Positions 1-11,850 of a stretch of DNA of 64,000 nt are shown here, piece by piece (within the stretch, counting starts at the first letter, position 1; each line of letters starts with the position of its first letter). The stretch lies in NCBI GenBank assembly GCA_000328365.1, contig KB308560.1:4672-68671 (forward strand), read 5' to 3'. This DNA comes from Capitella teleta. Its lineage: Eukaryota; Annelida; Polychaeta; Capitellidae. Under the pieces are notes generated by a model. It had not been told where the DNA came from. It saw only the letters and a program-made list of their open reading frames with translations, and ran no database searches. The position numbers and the translations under genes are program-made.

Positions 1-860
1 CAACTCCTTAACCTTGACCAACTCCTTATATGCAATGGTCATGGAATGTTGGTCGACCGCGGCGATGCTATCACCTCCCGTGAGTGCCGTTGCTTTTCAT
101 TATCACAGTACGATCCAGTCATTTTCAAGTGTTGTTTTGTCTTGCAACAAAAACGTTAGTCAGAGGAGCCACTTCTAACATAACATTTCACCGTTTAATG
201 CAAATGACGCCTCTTTGTAGCGCTCATCATCAATTCCAGAGACAAATTTTTTACCAATTTATTAATTATTGTCAAATTAGCACCTGTCCACAAATTTTCT
301 GTCCCCTTTGTTACGGAATGCTGCAAAAGTGCTTTTCATCTAGCAATCATTTACAAAGCCATGTCAGTCTTACCCTTCTAACGCCAATTTTAATCTCTTT
401 TCAAAGCATTGTCTGAAAAAACGCAAGTCCATTTGCTGCGATATTCGTTGCCAGATTAGCATATTGTCAGTTTGTGAATGTGCTCTCCGTTCAGATAATA
501 TCTAGTATACAAGTCCTTGCTATGATTTCATCTGAGGCCATTTTGAACCACATTCTGATGATCGATGGTATAGATAATAAATTAATAAATAATAATTATA
601 ATCAGTTCAAATTCAGTTAATTTTTTCCAATGAAATGTTCCCTCCGTTACGATGAATAATTGATTATGGAGCATTGTAATGCAAGATGTGCCATCCCAAT
701 TATTCATTGGTTTCTCTCTTCCTCAGTGAGGGAAGTTAGAAGCCTGGCCACCGATGCGCTGCTCCTAATGCAAGAGACGCATGACGAGGACCAGCAAGAC
801 TCACACGGTGCCGCTCCTGGACTCATCTTGACATGTGCATCCATCCATGATTTATTATAA
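1..860 (+). CDS. 3'-terminal two exons of an unidentified gene
   Basis: Two exons join in phase. The first (1-79, cut by the window edge) ends at a GT donor (CCC|gtgagt). The second (727-860) starts after a cctcag acceptor and ends with TAA. Joined, they give 70 residues that begin QLLNLDQLLICNGHG and end CASIHDLL. The joined frame stays open across both exons, and a poly(A) signal lies about 130 bp after the stop, so this is probably a real gene end. The peptide has a helical, leucine-rich look (for example VRSLATDALLLMQETHDED) of the sort found at the end of large scaffold or HEAT-repeat proteins, but I do not recognise the family and assign no function. Most of the gene lies to the left of the window. 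Confidence 0.5.
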
Positions 861-987
861 ATATTCTTTGTAATCGGATTTGTTTTTGAAAAAAAAAAAA
901 TTTAAAAATTCTATATATCGCTTTGTCTGTTTGTTTTGTTTTGTTTTTGTTTGTTTGTTTGTATTTTTTTTTTTTTACGGGATGTAC

Positions 988-993
988 AATAAA
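988..993 (+). terminator. Poly(A) signal AATAAA of the left-edge gene
   Basis: AATAAA lies 128 bp after the TAA of the left-edge gene, behind a T-rich tract that fits a 3' UTR. Confidence 0.45.
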
Positions 994-1017
994 GAATGAA
1001 GCATATGACTAAAACGC

Positions 1018-2345
1018 CCCATTCTTACGTCATCTTGCACACCCGGTAAAAGTCATTACGATATACTCAAAGGCCGATGTCTCAGTTGTTATACAAGTTG
1101 TGGCCATTGAAAATGACACAGTACATGTGCTAGCATCTTACCCAATCCGGAGATTTAACTAATTAGCTCAATGTTCAAGGTCATGGTGGTCATTAACGCA
1201 ATTGATTGCTTAAATTGTGCTGACAGGTGGTATCTCATTGGAAAATGGCCAAGTGTCGCCTAAAATGGTTTTCGCCTGTACACTGACAAATACATATAAT
1301 GGAATATGTCATTTCCTTCCACGAATTAACACTTCACTACTCAGAAAAATATCAATCATCAATTTAATGACCACGGAACCAGTGAAAGAGATAATGTGCG
1401 TTGTGATTTGTGACACTGACGTTATGATTCTCACAAATAGACTTGTATTTTCAGATAAGGTGCGTTATGTTTGTGGACCGTGTTCGCCGTTCACTTCGAT
1501 CTTCGATGTTTTTTAATAAAAGCGCGAAATGCACGAAAGTATTCAGGGACATGATCAATTTAGTTTTATTAAACTTTACTATCTCCCGTTAAAATTTTGA
1601 GGTCAATAAAGTTCAAAGGTCAAGGTCACAGTCACAGAATTTCTAAAGTTTCAAGCCGAGTCGGCCTAAGCTCATTCATTATACGAGCTACGGCTTTGTA
1701 ATTTACACCAAACGATTCAGTGCAACGAGATGAACAGCACCGTTCTTACGTCATCTTGCATAATAGTCACTATGATTTACTCAAAGACCGATATTTCTGT
1801 TTTTTGCCAAGTTGGGGCATTGAAATTAAAACAGTACATTGCTAACATATCCATCTGACTAAATCCAGAGTTTGAATTAATTATATCCAAGTTCAAGGTC
1901 ATGGTGGTAATTAACGCAATTAATTGTAATCTGATGATTATTTCGATTTTTATTGTTTTTCTTAGTAGAGTCAAGCGTACGCTGTCGAGCCCTCGAAGGA
2001 AATGGCATATTTTAGTATATTTGTCATCGGTCAGGCGAAAACCATTTTAGGCAACATTTTTCTCCTTGGATCTCTCCCAAATCTTTTCGTTGTCGACTCG
2101 GGCGAATGGCACCAAACCACACAGGGACAATTAGGTTTTACATATCCCATTGAAATTATGAGGTCAAAGGTCGAAGGTCAAGGTCACAGTTAATTTTCAA
2201 AGTTTCATTATTAAAGCTAGCATCTTTTAGTTTACACCAAACGATTCAGTGCAACAATACTTGCAATAAGGCCCAGCACTATTACTGTGCCAGGTTGCCA
2301 CCGTTCTTGCGTAATCTTGCATAATAGTCATTACGATGCCATGTC
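1018..2345. repeat. Cluster of three diverged copies of a dispersed repeat
   Basis: Three segments share ordered blocks. The blocks are a cgttcttacgtcatcttgca-like start (about 1020, 1741 and 2300), a 'tactcaaaggccgat' block, 'cattgaaa..acagtaca', and 'gttcaaggtcatggtggt.attaacgcaatt' (about 1170-1215 and 1889-1925). The spacers end in stacked AAGGTCA words (1615-1632 and 2163-2190). The copies are diverged and no coding capacity is recognisable. The family is unidentified. The ORFs here are chance. Confidence 0.55.
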
Positions 2346-3109
2346 TTAGCCAATTCTCTCTTTTTTTCTCTTTTTTTTTTTCTCTTTTTTTTTCGACGTT
2401 TCTCCTTTGATTTCTCCAATAATTTTTCTTGACCATTTGCTTTTCTCCTTAGAATACTCCCTAAACAATTCTATACACGAGGCTTCGACCGACTTCATGT
2501 TTATGTCTCACTTTAACATTCCAAATAATTCAATACAAGAAAGGAAAAAAAATGCCATGCAAAGGTTCAACTGGGATATTACTCGCTGGTTTTAAAATGA
2601 ATTAGATTCAGCACACAAAGAGGAGAAGAAGAAAAAGGAAACATTAGAACAGCCAAGAATGAGCGAGATTCTGCTATAGCAGTGAGAAGCGCAGAATCTC
2701 TCTCATTCTGTAGGGGGCGCGCCGGTCGCCGGTTGACCTTGACCTTGACCGCGCTGCGTGTATACTACTATTGTCTCAGTGAAATTCAATCCAGAAATAG
2801 GCCTAAATACGGCGGAATGGCGATCAAGGATGTTTATTGATATATTTCTTTCACAACTTGATGGTATAATTAAAATATTTTTGGGTTAATGTACACATTT
2901 GTTGATTCCTTGTTCACGATTTGATGGTATAATTAAAGAAAGGTCTCTTCATTTCTCCGTACCCTCGCTTTATTCAGTAGGTAAAATCATGATGAACAGA
3001 TTGTTTTACTTTTTATTTTCTGCATCATAGTCTATATACATGTATACATACTCATTTTTGAAGAATGTCTTTATGAAAAAGTGAGAATGAAACTAATGGG
3101 TTTAATTTG
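2346..3109. other. Gene-free stretch with a short hairpin
   Basis: There is a T/C-rich run near 2355-2400 and an imperfect inverted repeat near 2659-2705 (gagcgagattctgc against gcagaatctctctc). Stacked gaccttgacc words occur at 2735-2750. No gene is visible. Confidence 0.4.
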
Positions 3110-3880
3110 GAAATTTTATTTCTCACACTCAAGCATTTCGGTGAACAATACATGGACGAAAATTGACCAACACGAAACAAATAAATATAGGATATCTGAA
3201 GCCAAGAGCGTTTCAGTGGAGTTAAGGGGATGAGTCAGAATCTTGCATGTTTTTGCTAATCCTATGATACGCTCAACATGAACCCTCTTGCTGGAAATAC
3301 GCCCGTCTCTCATGACAGTTGCATTGGTCATCCTATTTTTCTTTTTGAAAAAGTCGGAATATTTATTACAACATTGCTCGACTCGAACAAATCTTGAACA
3401 TTAAATCCTTTGTCAGCCATGATTGCGTCGCCTGGTTCTGCTTGTCTTAGGAGGGTACAACCCCTGGGCGAAGAATTTTCCTTGTCATAAGAAAACCTGA
3501 AGATAAAACAATTAAATTGATTTCAGGACACAGCAGACGTATTTAATTTAATAATTTATAAATAATATTCATGATTATAATAATGAGCAGAAATCTTCAT
3601 TGATTTCAATAATTCGACGAAAAGAAAGCAACAAGTTACCGGCTTGATTGGTTTCGATAAAGACATCCTCAGTGAAATGCTTATGACAAGGTGACCAAAG
3701 TTTTCCGCAATTGCTTTCGTCTCGCCTTCTGATAGCCACAATCCATTTCTTACGCCAGACATCGTCCCTGGGGAACGTTTTACCCCCCCCCCCCTCGATT
3801 ACTACACAAAGGCACAAAACGACAACTTTGCCGCATCTTTTCAATGTGTTATGCAATCTCAACAGGAGCTAAATGGAGAC
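3110..3880 (-). mobile_element. DNA transposon relic: THAP domain plus DDE_Tnp_4-type transposase
   Basis: Read on the minus strand, about 3860-3650 gives a THAP zinc-finger-like peptide: an N-terminal Cys pair region (SCRFVPLCSN), then KTFPRDDVWRKKWIVAIRR and SPCHKHFTED. This matches the family's FP..d..r.kW..aI.R and C..HF pattern. Further along, about 3470-3330 gives AEPGDAIMADKGFNVQDL and INIPTF, and 3330-3150 gives KRVHVERIIGLAKTCKIL. Together these are the hallmark C-terminal half of the DDE_Tnp_4 (HARBI/IS5-like) nuclease, with its iMADkGF and RvhVERiigr motifs. The frame is broken: a frameshift at a G-run in the THAP part (about 3784-3795) and another near 3340 between the two transposase pieces. 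The catalytic first two acidic residues are not visible. A canonical exon join between the pieces was not established. It is a plain DNA transposon remnant, not a host gene. Confidence 0.65.
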
Positions 3881-5084
3881 CTCCTACTGTGAGCGTAAAC
3901 CGGAAGTATTTCGGGGACCTGTGCGCATAGCGCCGCCTAGCGAACAGAGCTTGAACTACGTTCCCGCCAAATGTCCCTCATTAACTTACACATTGTTTAG
4001 CTACTGAAAAAAAAAATCGAAGGAATCGAGGGAAACAAATGTTTGAGAAGGAATAATATATGAACCGCATAGAAGCGAAGCCAGTTGCGGTATGCAAGTG
4101 AATCATTTTATTTATTAATATTAATTATGAATAGGCATGTACCAAAGATCCTATGGCTTTGTGGCTTTGACGGAGTTCTAGAATCTTTGCATGTACTTTA
4201 GTGTTTATCCACCGAAGCTCAAATGATTACACAATTAAGTAACGAACTAAAAAAGAAAATCGAACCGGCAACAGAAGAAAAACGAGAAAATCTTGCAATC
4301 ATTAGTGGCAATTCTTCATCAATTCTATCCTCATTAAAAAGTCATCCATAAGTTCTACTATTCTATCTACTGTAAATATCCTTTCATTGAATCAATCCAA
4401 TCAGCTTCCTACAAGAAAAGAAGTTTGCCTATTAATTGGCTTTGTTGTGATTGTTGTGATCAAAGTTAAATTGCTAAATGCAATTCTGACACCAATGAGC
4501 TTAGTCAACATGGGAGTTGTGTTGAAGAGATTCACCAACAAAATGCCCCCGCATTCTTACCAATCGAAGAAAATTGATGTTATGCCTGGCAACTACATAT
4601 ATACCATTTGGCAACATTGACGCCATAGGCATATAAACCACCACTAATTGACTGTAGGAACACATGAAAAAAAGCTTTTAAACTGGAGAATTTTATTCAG
4701 AAAGAAAAACAAGAAAACTTTAATGTTAAAAAACAAAAACAAAACATAAAAAAAAGCAAGCAAACACTAGTCTGAAAAAGTCAGCGGCGATGGAGGCCGC
4801 TGCGGTCGGGCTGCCTGCCTGCTCTCACTTCCACCACCTAGCCTGTCGACGGGGTATTGCGTAGCCACTTCGTAATCGTTTCATGGATGAATGCATCCCA
4901 GGCGGAGGCAAAGATCGGGTCTTCATGATTGCATCTAAAAAAAAAGAAACAAGAAAAATTAGATCCCACATATCAAACTCTTGGTTATTTCCAAAAAAAA
5001 GAAATTCACAAAATTCAGTAAATATATACATGTTTATTCATCGAAATACATATACGGGTATGATTTATGTATTTCATTTAGGTG
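3881..5084. other. Mostly featureless; possible small minus-strand exon near 4850-4940
   Basis: On the minus strand a T-rich tract ending in AG (about 4937) precedes an open stretch reading NHEDPIFASAWDAFIHETI and ending at TAG near 4852. TTTATT at about 4692 could serve as a minus-strand poly(A) signal. This could be a terminal exon or part of the neighbouring transposon, but the evidence is thin. The plus-strand ORF at 4387-4620 has no recognisable domain. A poly-G run sits at 5082-5094. Confidence 0.25.
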
Positions 5085-6085
5085 GGGGGGGGGGGAGAAA
5101 AGAACAGAAAGAACAAAAGAACAAGTAGAATAAAATAAAAAGAAGAATTTGTTAATTACAACAAAGTTCTTCGAGAAACATAGTAAATTCACAAGTTGTC
5201 CAACCGTTATTAATTAATCCGTTGCAATCTCGCAAACGGATTAAATCTCTGATGACGCCACCAAGACTTTGCATGGCGTCATCTACAAAAAATAATTGCC
5301 GCGTTCTTGCGGTAAAATTATACTCGGGGATCCGAAACTTTGGTATCCCGAGCTTTTAACATAAACAAGAAACATTGTAACTAAAAACAGATAGGCTTCC
5401 TGATAAAACAGAGGAAAGACAGGAACGAGTAAATATATTAACGCTTTTAACAATGCCCTGTAAAAACTTAGCAAATCGGTTCAAAATTTGATTAATGAAA
5501 GGAACATCTTGAGAGATAATATGAATGAGATCGCAATGCGTCCGTCTTGGAAGATTAAAAAGGCGGCGTAAACACTTTCGCCAACATAAATGTATCTTCT
5601 CGATATTTGAGCTATTTAAATGCCACAACTGGCAAACGTATAAAGGCATACAATATGTTTTAAAAAGACGATATTTGACCTCAATATCAACACAAGGAAA
5701 TAATGTACATAAAGAATTACAATGCATGACCATTTCACGAATACATTTTTTAACTCTAATACAATCATAATTAATTCCAACTGAATTACCAAGGTGGATG
5801 GCATTATCTACCGAGTGGACAATCACCCCCATGCATGAAATGGTAGTAGGTATGTGCCCTTGTTTATTAAAAGCGACAAGTTGACTTTTCGACCATTAAA
5901 CTTAATACCTAAATCCCTTGCCACGGTGTTGACCTCTTGCAACATAACTTGAAGAGCATGTTTTGTGGGAGCAAGCAAAGTGAGGTCACCAGCATAACTT
6001 ATAGCACCGCTGTAATGACCGTTTACCGTCGACATAAACATTAAAAAGGGTCGGTGAAAGCACTCCCCACTTGCTTGACTCCGTT
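5085..6085 (-). mobile_element. LINE (non-LTR retrotransposon) 3' half, reverse-transcriptase fragment
   Basis: Minus-strand frames encode the catalytic block and thumb of a LINE reverse transcriptase. SYAGDLTLLAPTKHALQ (about 5990-5940) is the YADD box, here with Gly in place of the first Asp. It is followed by GIKFNGRKVN, HLGNSVGINYD and the typical KYRLFKTYCMPLY..QLWHLNS segment (about 5670-5590). The frame shifts between the two pieces, near 5860 to 5823. The 5' part is absent. The likely 3' UTR runs down to about 5085. The YAGDL change and the frame breaks mean it is inactive. The clade could be CR1/RTE-like; I cannot decide. Confidence 0.75.
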
Positions 6086-6430
6086 AGCTGAGAAAAAGAG
6101 TCAACTCCCGTGACTGGAACAATCGAACATAGTCACCATACATTGACACATAAATGGGCAAAAATACTCAATTATATGGGTTTTTTATGGGTGCTCAGCT
6201 TGAATACTAGTGTACTGGTAGATGTATACGCGATGTGTTCTTGAAAAATAAAGAAGATATATATGTACGATGTATATCCCTCGTATACATGTATATAGAA
6301 ACAAAAGCAGATACACGTTTCCAGAGATAAAAGATAAGGGGAGGTATTAAATACGAGTCACGTGGGTGATCACGGGGGCGTGGTTTAACTCAGCGACCAC
6401 CGCAGTGACAGCTCAGGCTAGCGATCGGTT

Positions 6431-7162
6431 ATGACAGAGTCGAAGGAAAAGGTTGTATCTTATCGTGGTGGTACGTATTGCTGCGTATTCAACTGCAAAA
6501 GCAATGCTCGAACGTCGATTGACCCTAGGACTTGAGAAAAAGTGCATTCCCATAAAGCACCCTCGAGCCCTTTGTCGCTTTCGTTCACCCTTGGACATTC
6601 TCTCCTCGTTATGCAACAAAAAGAGTCCGACGTGCTCCATTTCCATCTCCATGCGATCTCCTCCTTAAAGGAGATCATCACAAAGTACATTGTGAATCGT
6701 CCTCTTATCAAATTTATCTGTACCCGGAAGTTAAACCAGGATCACGTAGAAAACCTTCACTGCATGATCTGTGGAATGAACGGATTTGACGATCATTCGA
6801 CTCCACACTCTTATGCTTCTGCACTGAGATGCCTCTCCTGTAAAATATCTACAACAGAGTTGATTCAAGTAGGTCACCCGGAGAGTGCCAACTGTGAGAC
6901 AGATCTATTAGAAGATACATCCCAGAATGAAGATACATCCCAGAATGAAGATACATCCCAGAATGAAGATACATCCCAGAATGAAGATACATCCCAGAAT
7001 GAAGATACATCCCAGAATGAAGATACATCCCAGAATGAAGATACATCCCAGAATGAAGATTTCCCAGAATCAAGCTGGTTCCTCAAGAGAACACAGACGC
7101 CCTCATACGCAAAAATTAGCATAGTAGCTTTTCGTGACGTCACACAATGGATATTTGGTTAG
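6431..7162 (+). mobile_element. P-element/THAP9-like transposase relic carrying an 18-bp coding repeat
   Basis: From ATG 6431 the frame reads MTESKEKVVSYRGGTYCCVFNCKSNART, the zinc-binding start of a THAP domain (C-x4-C). A TGA stop follows about 35 codons in. In another plus frame, from about 6640, comes LHAISSLKEIITKYIVNRPL and then TRKLNQDHVENLHCMICGMNG. The latter resembles the C-terminal region of P-element/THAP9 transposases, whose hallmark is R.LNQD.lEN.Fs.iR. The RNase-H catalytic core between these parts is missing, so this looks like an internally deleted DNA transposon copy or a relic. The C-terminal tail contains eight tandem EDTSQN repeats and ends at TAG 7162. No terminal inverted repeats were found. 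A domesticated remnant cannot be excluded but the early stop argues against it. Confidence 0.6.
6911..7060 (+). repeat. 18-bp tandem minisatellite, eight copies
   Basis: The unit gaagatacatcccagaat is repeated eight times without change from 6911 to 7054, with a partial ninth. Because 18 is a multiple of three, it stays open in several frames and creates spurious ORFs on both strands. In the transposase frame it encodes EDTSQN. The perfect identity means the expansion is recent. Confidence 0.97.
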
Positions 7163-8636
7163 ATGTAATTATTTATACATGTACATGCATGTTTAGCAAT
7201 GAAAGGCCAAACATGTTTATTGAAGTTCCAAATAGTAGTGAGTGAGTCGCTAAAATGTAACGGAGTATGCATCGTTGAAGCGTGGCACCGTACGTGGCAC
7301 GTGTATACGCATGGCGCGCAATCTTCGATTCGTGTTTCATTATGATACAATCATATTACGCAATTAGCCACTTCGTAAAAGACAATGCTATTCGAAATGC
7401 CATTTTCGAACTAATTTGTGAAACAAAATAGATCCAAACGAAATAAAGTACACGTATTCGTGAAGCGGAAACAATTCCTACTCTTTATTTTGTCATCGTT
7501 GATTATATACTAGTATATATGCATAGAGGTGCAGCATCATTCTCTTCGCACCTTGCAAGAGAATGCAGGTGTACGTACTCTGAATTTCCTTTCAAATACA
7601 ATGATAATAATATTTGTTATCATGCAATTGCATGTAGTAATAAAAAGGAAAGTCTGATGTCGGATTGTTTTACTATAATAAATCAGGTAAAGCGTGTTTC
7701 TTTGCTTTTGTTTATTTGTTTATTTGTTTATTTTTTTTTTCCGGGGGGGGGGTTTCTCAATGAGAACACGTCCACTACATATCTACACGTGTGCCCCATA
7801 CGCCTCCGTCTTTGGTTTAGGTACACTGATAAAAAAATTATCAAGTTATTCCAACTGACTTTTCCTAAAGTCCGCATACTTTTATGCTACGTACACATCA
7901 AAGCAGTGTTTTCAAGGCACCTCTAAAACAACAGAGCGGGTTTGTGACGCAAAAAGGATTTGAGACAGCGAGCTAATAAGCGACTGAAAGCCAAGTTAGC
8001 GCCGACTCAAACTCTCGACTTTATAACTGCTATTCTCCTCCTTTGATCTGCTAATTACCGGGGTCGTTATCGTGCGGTATTAGTTATGCCTACACAACGT
8101 AACCTCTGTAATCACAATGCGTGTTATGCTGGTCATACTGGTAGCTGGGACAAAACTGCGATTTAATTACTCAGCTTTTTGCTTGCGAGGGTGTGGTTTT
8201 CACCAAAGTGTGTGTTGTTCAGAGCTGTATTTCACTACATTTAGTTGTATGTATGATGTTGATCCTATATTGTTGGATTCACAAGAGAACGATCTATCCT
8301 AATATGTAAATTACTTAGCTATGCGTGCGTGCATATATAAATTACAGAGCGGTGAAGTCGAGGTTTGTTTAGTAAAATCAAAGATTACGTAGCCTTGCGA
8401 AGCCACGAAATCTTTGGTCAAATACGTGTCGGTGACGGTGTATCGTCCCGAAAATGCCTTGGCGGTGAATGTTTTGCCCTGACCGGAAAAAAATCGCGGC
8501 AATCCAATCATGGGAGTATGCTGAAATATCGAACGCCAGATTGACGCCAGATCTCACGAGTTAACTGTGGTCGGCCTGCCTTTGTTTTTACTGCATTCAC
8601 CTTTCTTCCGAGTCGCGTCTGAGCTCTGGCATAGTA
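7163..8636. other. Gene-free stretch with one unexplained minus-strand ORF
   Basis: No conserved gene is seen. T/G homopolymers sit at 7731-7752. A minus-strand ORF at 8311-8511 reads MIGLPRFFSGQGKTFTAKAF and then RYTVTDTYLTKDFVASQGY. Its composition looks protein-like rather than random, but I recognise no family. A CRE-like TGACGTCA occurs at 7135-7142. Confidence 0.35.
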
Positions 8637-8638
8637 TA

Positions 8639-10089
8639 CAGTGGAACCGCGACATAACGACAGCATTAGTTAGAGCCAATTTTGTGTCGTTATGCGCGGC
8701 CGTCGGTTCTCAGGAGTCGAACAAATTACTCATAATGAACATTATGAATGCGTTATGGTCGCAGGACGTTATGAATGCACAAAAGCATTTATATTTCAAA
8801 TGATCTCTTTATTTTGAAATGTACAATGTATTTATTATTTAGAATTTAGAATTTTTTTACTTGATTTTGAAATTGAGAAAAATGGTCTGAAAAAGTTGAT
8901 CGCTTCTTTATTTGTCTTTTCCTATGATCAATTGATCTTTTCAATTGACGTTTTTTTTAATAGAAAACTTTATTCAGTACATGTCATGAGGAGGTCCTCT
9001 TGACAGGTCATAAATTTACAGAATATTTAGTAATAAATTTGTGCGAGTGGCATGTAATATGATGACTCGCGAAGAGATGATTTAAAAGAGGGAATGTCCG
9101 GAAGAGAATGAAAGGTATGAGAAATGAAGTTCAAAATTTTCAGGCCGAAAAGAAAAGGAGAACGGTCGAGAAGACGTAGGCACGGGTAAGACACACATGG
9201 CGCACGCAAAACACAGTTCCGCGTGTTGTATGGGTTGGTATGAGGGATGGGTCTATATTTGGAGAGCTTGCGTGGCAGACGATTGCTGTTTAATTTGAAC
9301 ATGAAGCAGGCGAGGGCGAAATTGCGGCGATGTCTTAATGAGGTGATGTTGAGGGCAGCGTAGTCAGCGTCAGTGATGTGATGATTTCGGGGAAGGGCGA
9401 GGATGATACGCATGGCTCTGCGTTGCAGGCTTTCTAATAGCCCAGTCTGTGTGACTGTGAGGGCGGCCCACATACACGCGGCACAAGGGCGTCGTAATAC
9501 TTGGCCCCATGTGTTGTACTCTCACAGTATCTAGATAAAATTTGTAGCGCATTTGTTGCTTCACTGTCACAAGGAGGAAGAGGAGGAGGAGGGGGAGGGG
9601 GTGGCAACACATCGTCTTCGTCGTCACTGGCTGCTTCCTTTGGCGATTCAGTCACGAAGTTGATAATCTCCTCATCTTAACCTCGCATCAAACGCCCGTC
9701 TGTTTTCAAAGCAACTAATTAGAGATGACGTTTTTAACGATTGAACACACGCGTGTCATGCAGCACTCGCCACGATTGGCTGAAAGGACAGCTCCGCCCT
9801 CGGAGCAAGGAGCTTCAAGTGAAATCATTCTAGCGGTCAAGGTTAAAGCGTCGGTTAACGGTTAAGTCAATCAAACTGAAGATTAAGTCAGCGTTGGTGT
9901 CAATATAAAAAGAAAATTTTAGGCATAGAACATAGTTTTGTCACAGAAGAGGAGGAACTGTTGGTGTCGGAAACCAAGGGTTCTGTTATAACGAGGTGCT
10001 TAACACGGATATAGATTCGTCACAGGCTAAATTCTGCTGTTAAGCGCGGCCGTCGTTACAGCGATTGACGGTACAACGAGGTTCCACTG
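8639..10089 (-). mobile_element. Tigger/pogo-type DNA transposon relic, interrupted by a LINE
   Basis: The element starts CAGTGGAACCgcgacataacg and ends (reverse complement) CAGTGGAACCtcgttgtaccg. These are the pogo/Tigger terminal inverted repeats. Both ends are flanked by TA (8637-8638 and 10090-10091), the expected target duplication. On the minus strand about 9675-9520 encodes DEEIINFVTESPKEAASDDED, a proline run, then ATNALQILSRYCES. This resembles the acidic, SHSEALqaL..rYvE-like C-terminus of Tigger transposases. The DDE core is lost. A LINE fragment of about 0.56 kb lies inside the element. Confidence 0.75.
8950..9510 (-). mobile_element. LINE 3' end inserted in the Tigger relic
   Basis: The minus-strand ORF at 9027-9473 encodes TGLLESLQRRAMRIILALP followed by LRHRRNFALACFMFKL, the typical C-terminal region after the reverse-transcriptase thumb of CR1/L2/Jockey-like LINEs. 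It ends with a short stop-proximal region and a T-run at about 8952-8959, which is the poly(A) tail seen from the other strand. It is truncated at its 5' end at about 9510, where the Tigger coding sequence resumes, so it inserted after the Tigger element. Confidence 0.7.
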
Positions 10090-11850
10090 TATCGAAATCA
10101 CGATCATAACGTACCCCTTTGCATGGCAATTGACCGATCAAGTATTATTAGATCGACAGGGCTACACCACAGGCATCAACCATTAATAAACATGTAAACT
10201 AAAATACATAAAGGACAACAATTCGGAAACGAAACAATAGTGAATTCAACCGCTAACTTCACTTCGGGAAAAACGTAAACAATTAAACATGTAATACAAT
10301 ACGTCATGTACATGTAGTTTTTTCATATTTAATTTTCGTTGATGTACGGCTTGACTTGAAGTTCTTTCATATACAAGTAGATTGTTTGCTCCAAATGCTT
10401 TGCATTATGATTTGATCTTGAATACTCAAAAGCAGGGAAGAGTGTTAATTGGAAGTGCATGTGGCCGAATTATATTCAAAGAAAGGTTCAATCCAGAAGA
10501 AAGGTACAAGTTTAAAACTAAAATTTTGATACTTTTTGTATGTTTGGAGGATGTTTACTATGAAGTCTTGCCCTTATATCCAGAGGTTATTCTTACATTT
10601 GGAAATGGCATGTGTTTTATCAGACATAGGAAAAAATCTAAATTAATATGATTATAATAATTTTGCTGATTCATTTCAAGCGTGTAGATGACACAGCATG
10701 CCGGATACGGTTAGACAAGAAAGAATCTTTATTTAGCAAAGTGTTTGGCATTTGGATCTCTGCCGCAAAGGGTGAATCTAACGATTGACAGCATATGTAT
10801 CTGTGTTTTCCTTTGTAATTTGATTTTTTTTTTCTTGTCTTGGCTAAACTAAATCAAACGTAATAACACGTGGTCATTACAACATATCAGCATATCAGCA
10901 TATCAGCATAAGGCAGTAGAGAGAGAAAGAGCACTTTTCTTGTGGCCACTCTTTTCTTTTCTTGGTCATAGTACTCTTTACTTTTGATGCATTGCTTATT
11001 GGATGAATGTGTGCTATGGCATTGTATGGCCACGAACGATCAATGTATGCATGTAAAACTGGTTGATCGAGAAGGTGTCTATTATGTAACAATTATGAAA
11101 TAATAGCGTGCAATTTTTTTCGTCGAAATTTCTGCCGAATAAACCTATCTACAGTTGACTCACCCATTGGCGGGCAAACTTATTTTTACTCGTCTCGAGC
11201 CCTGCTTTCTAGATAATACTCTTCGGGAAGCCTTCCCAGAGACCCAATTTCTCAAAAGTGTGTTTGCTCTCGAATGAAGCACTCGTTGGAGTATCATTCC
11301 AGTCAATTCCATCGTCTATCAAAGTCATCTTGTTGTGGGATTACTCTAATTAATGTTCATCAGAATTCATGGATTGGCTGCGCAAGAAAATCGATTAACT
11401 AATTACTAAACCAAATATAGATTGTCCTGTGACCTATAAGTATAGACATTTGATGGTGCAAATCTAGTACAATTGATAAATAGATTAATTATATGGGTTA
11501 AATGTCAAATCCACGTGATGTCCTTAGGCTGAAAATCCTTTAATTGCCTGACGGTCGGTCTCTCCCACGGGTTAAGAGGGTAAAGGGTGCAGAGTGCCAT
11601 TTCATGTATGTCCATGTCACTGGTCTCTGGCGCTACTAAGAAGCACCGGCACACACCGATGAAAACTTACCCCTATTTTGGTACATCCATTGCACTCTAT
11701 TTTACATGACGTCACTCGGAATTCCCAAGATGGCGCACAAGGCAAGGCGAGTGAAAATGAATTCACAGTATTGGCTGAATACGACCAATTGAACCTTATG
11801 TCATTGAAATTAAGTTTATCTACGTCATAGCTAAAATACTTGTGAATCTG
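10090..11850. other. Gene-free stretch
   Basis: No recognisable gene. There is an open frame at 10382-10651 with no known domain, a short catatcag triplication at 10884-10908, and a block at about 11613-11668 (cactggtctctggcgctac..aagaagcac..ggcacacaccgatgaaa) that recurs diverged at about 16150-16205. Confidence 0.5.

Noticed and set aside
4387-4620. 77-codon plus ORF with a hydrophobic stretch
   Set aside because: No homology that I recognise, no exon signals, and length within chance.
6849-7143. Two minus-strand ORFs with YLHSGM- and SSFWDV-type repeats, and a plus-strand MKIHPR-type ORF
   Set aside because: They are frame shadows of the 18-bp tandem repeat, whose unit is a multiple of three.
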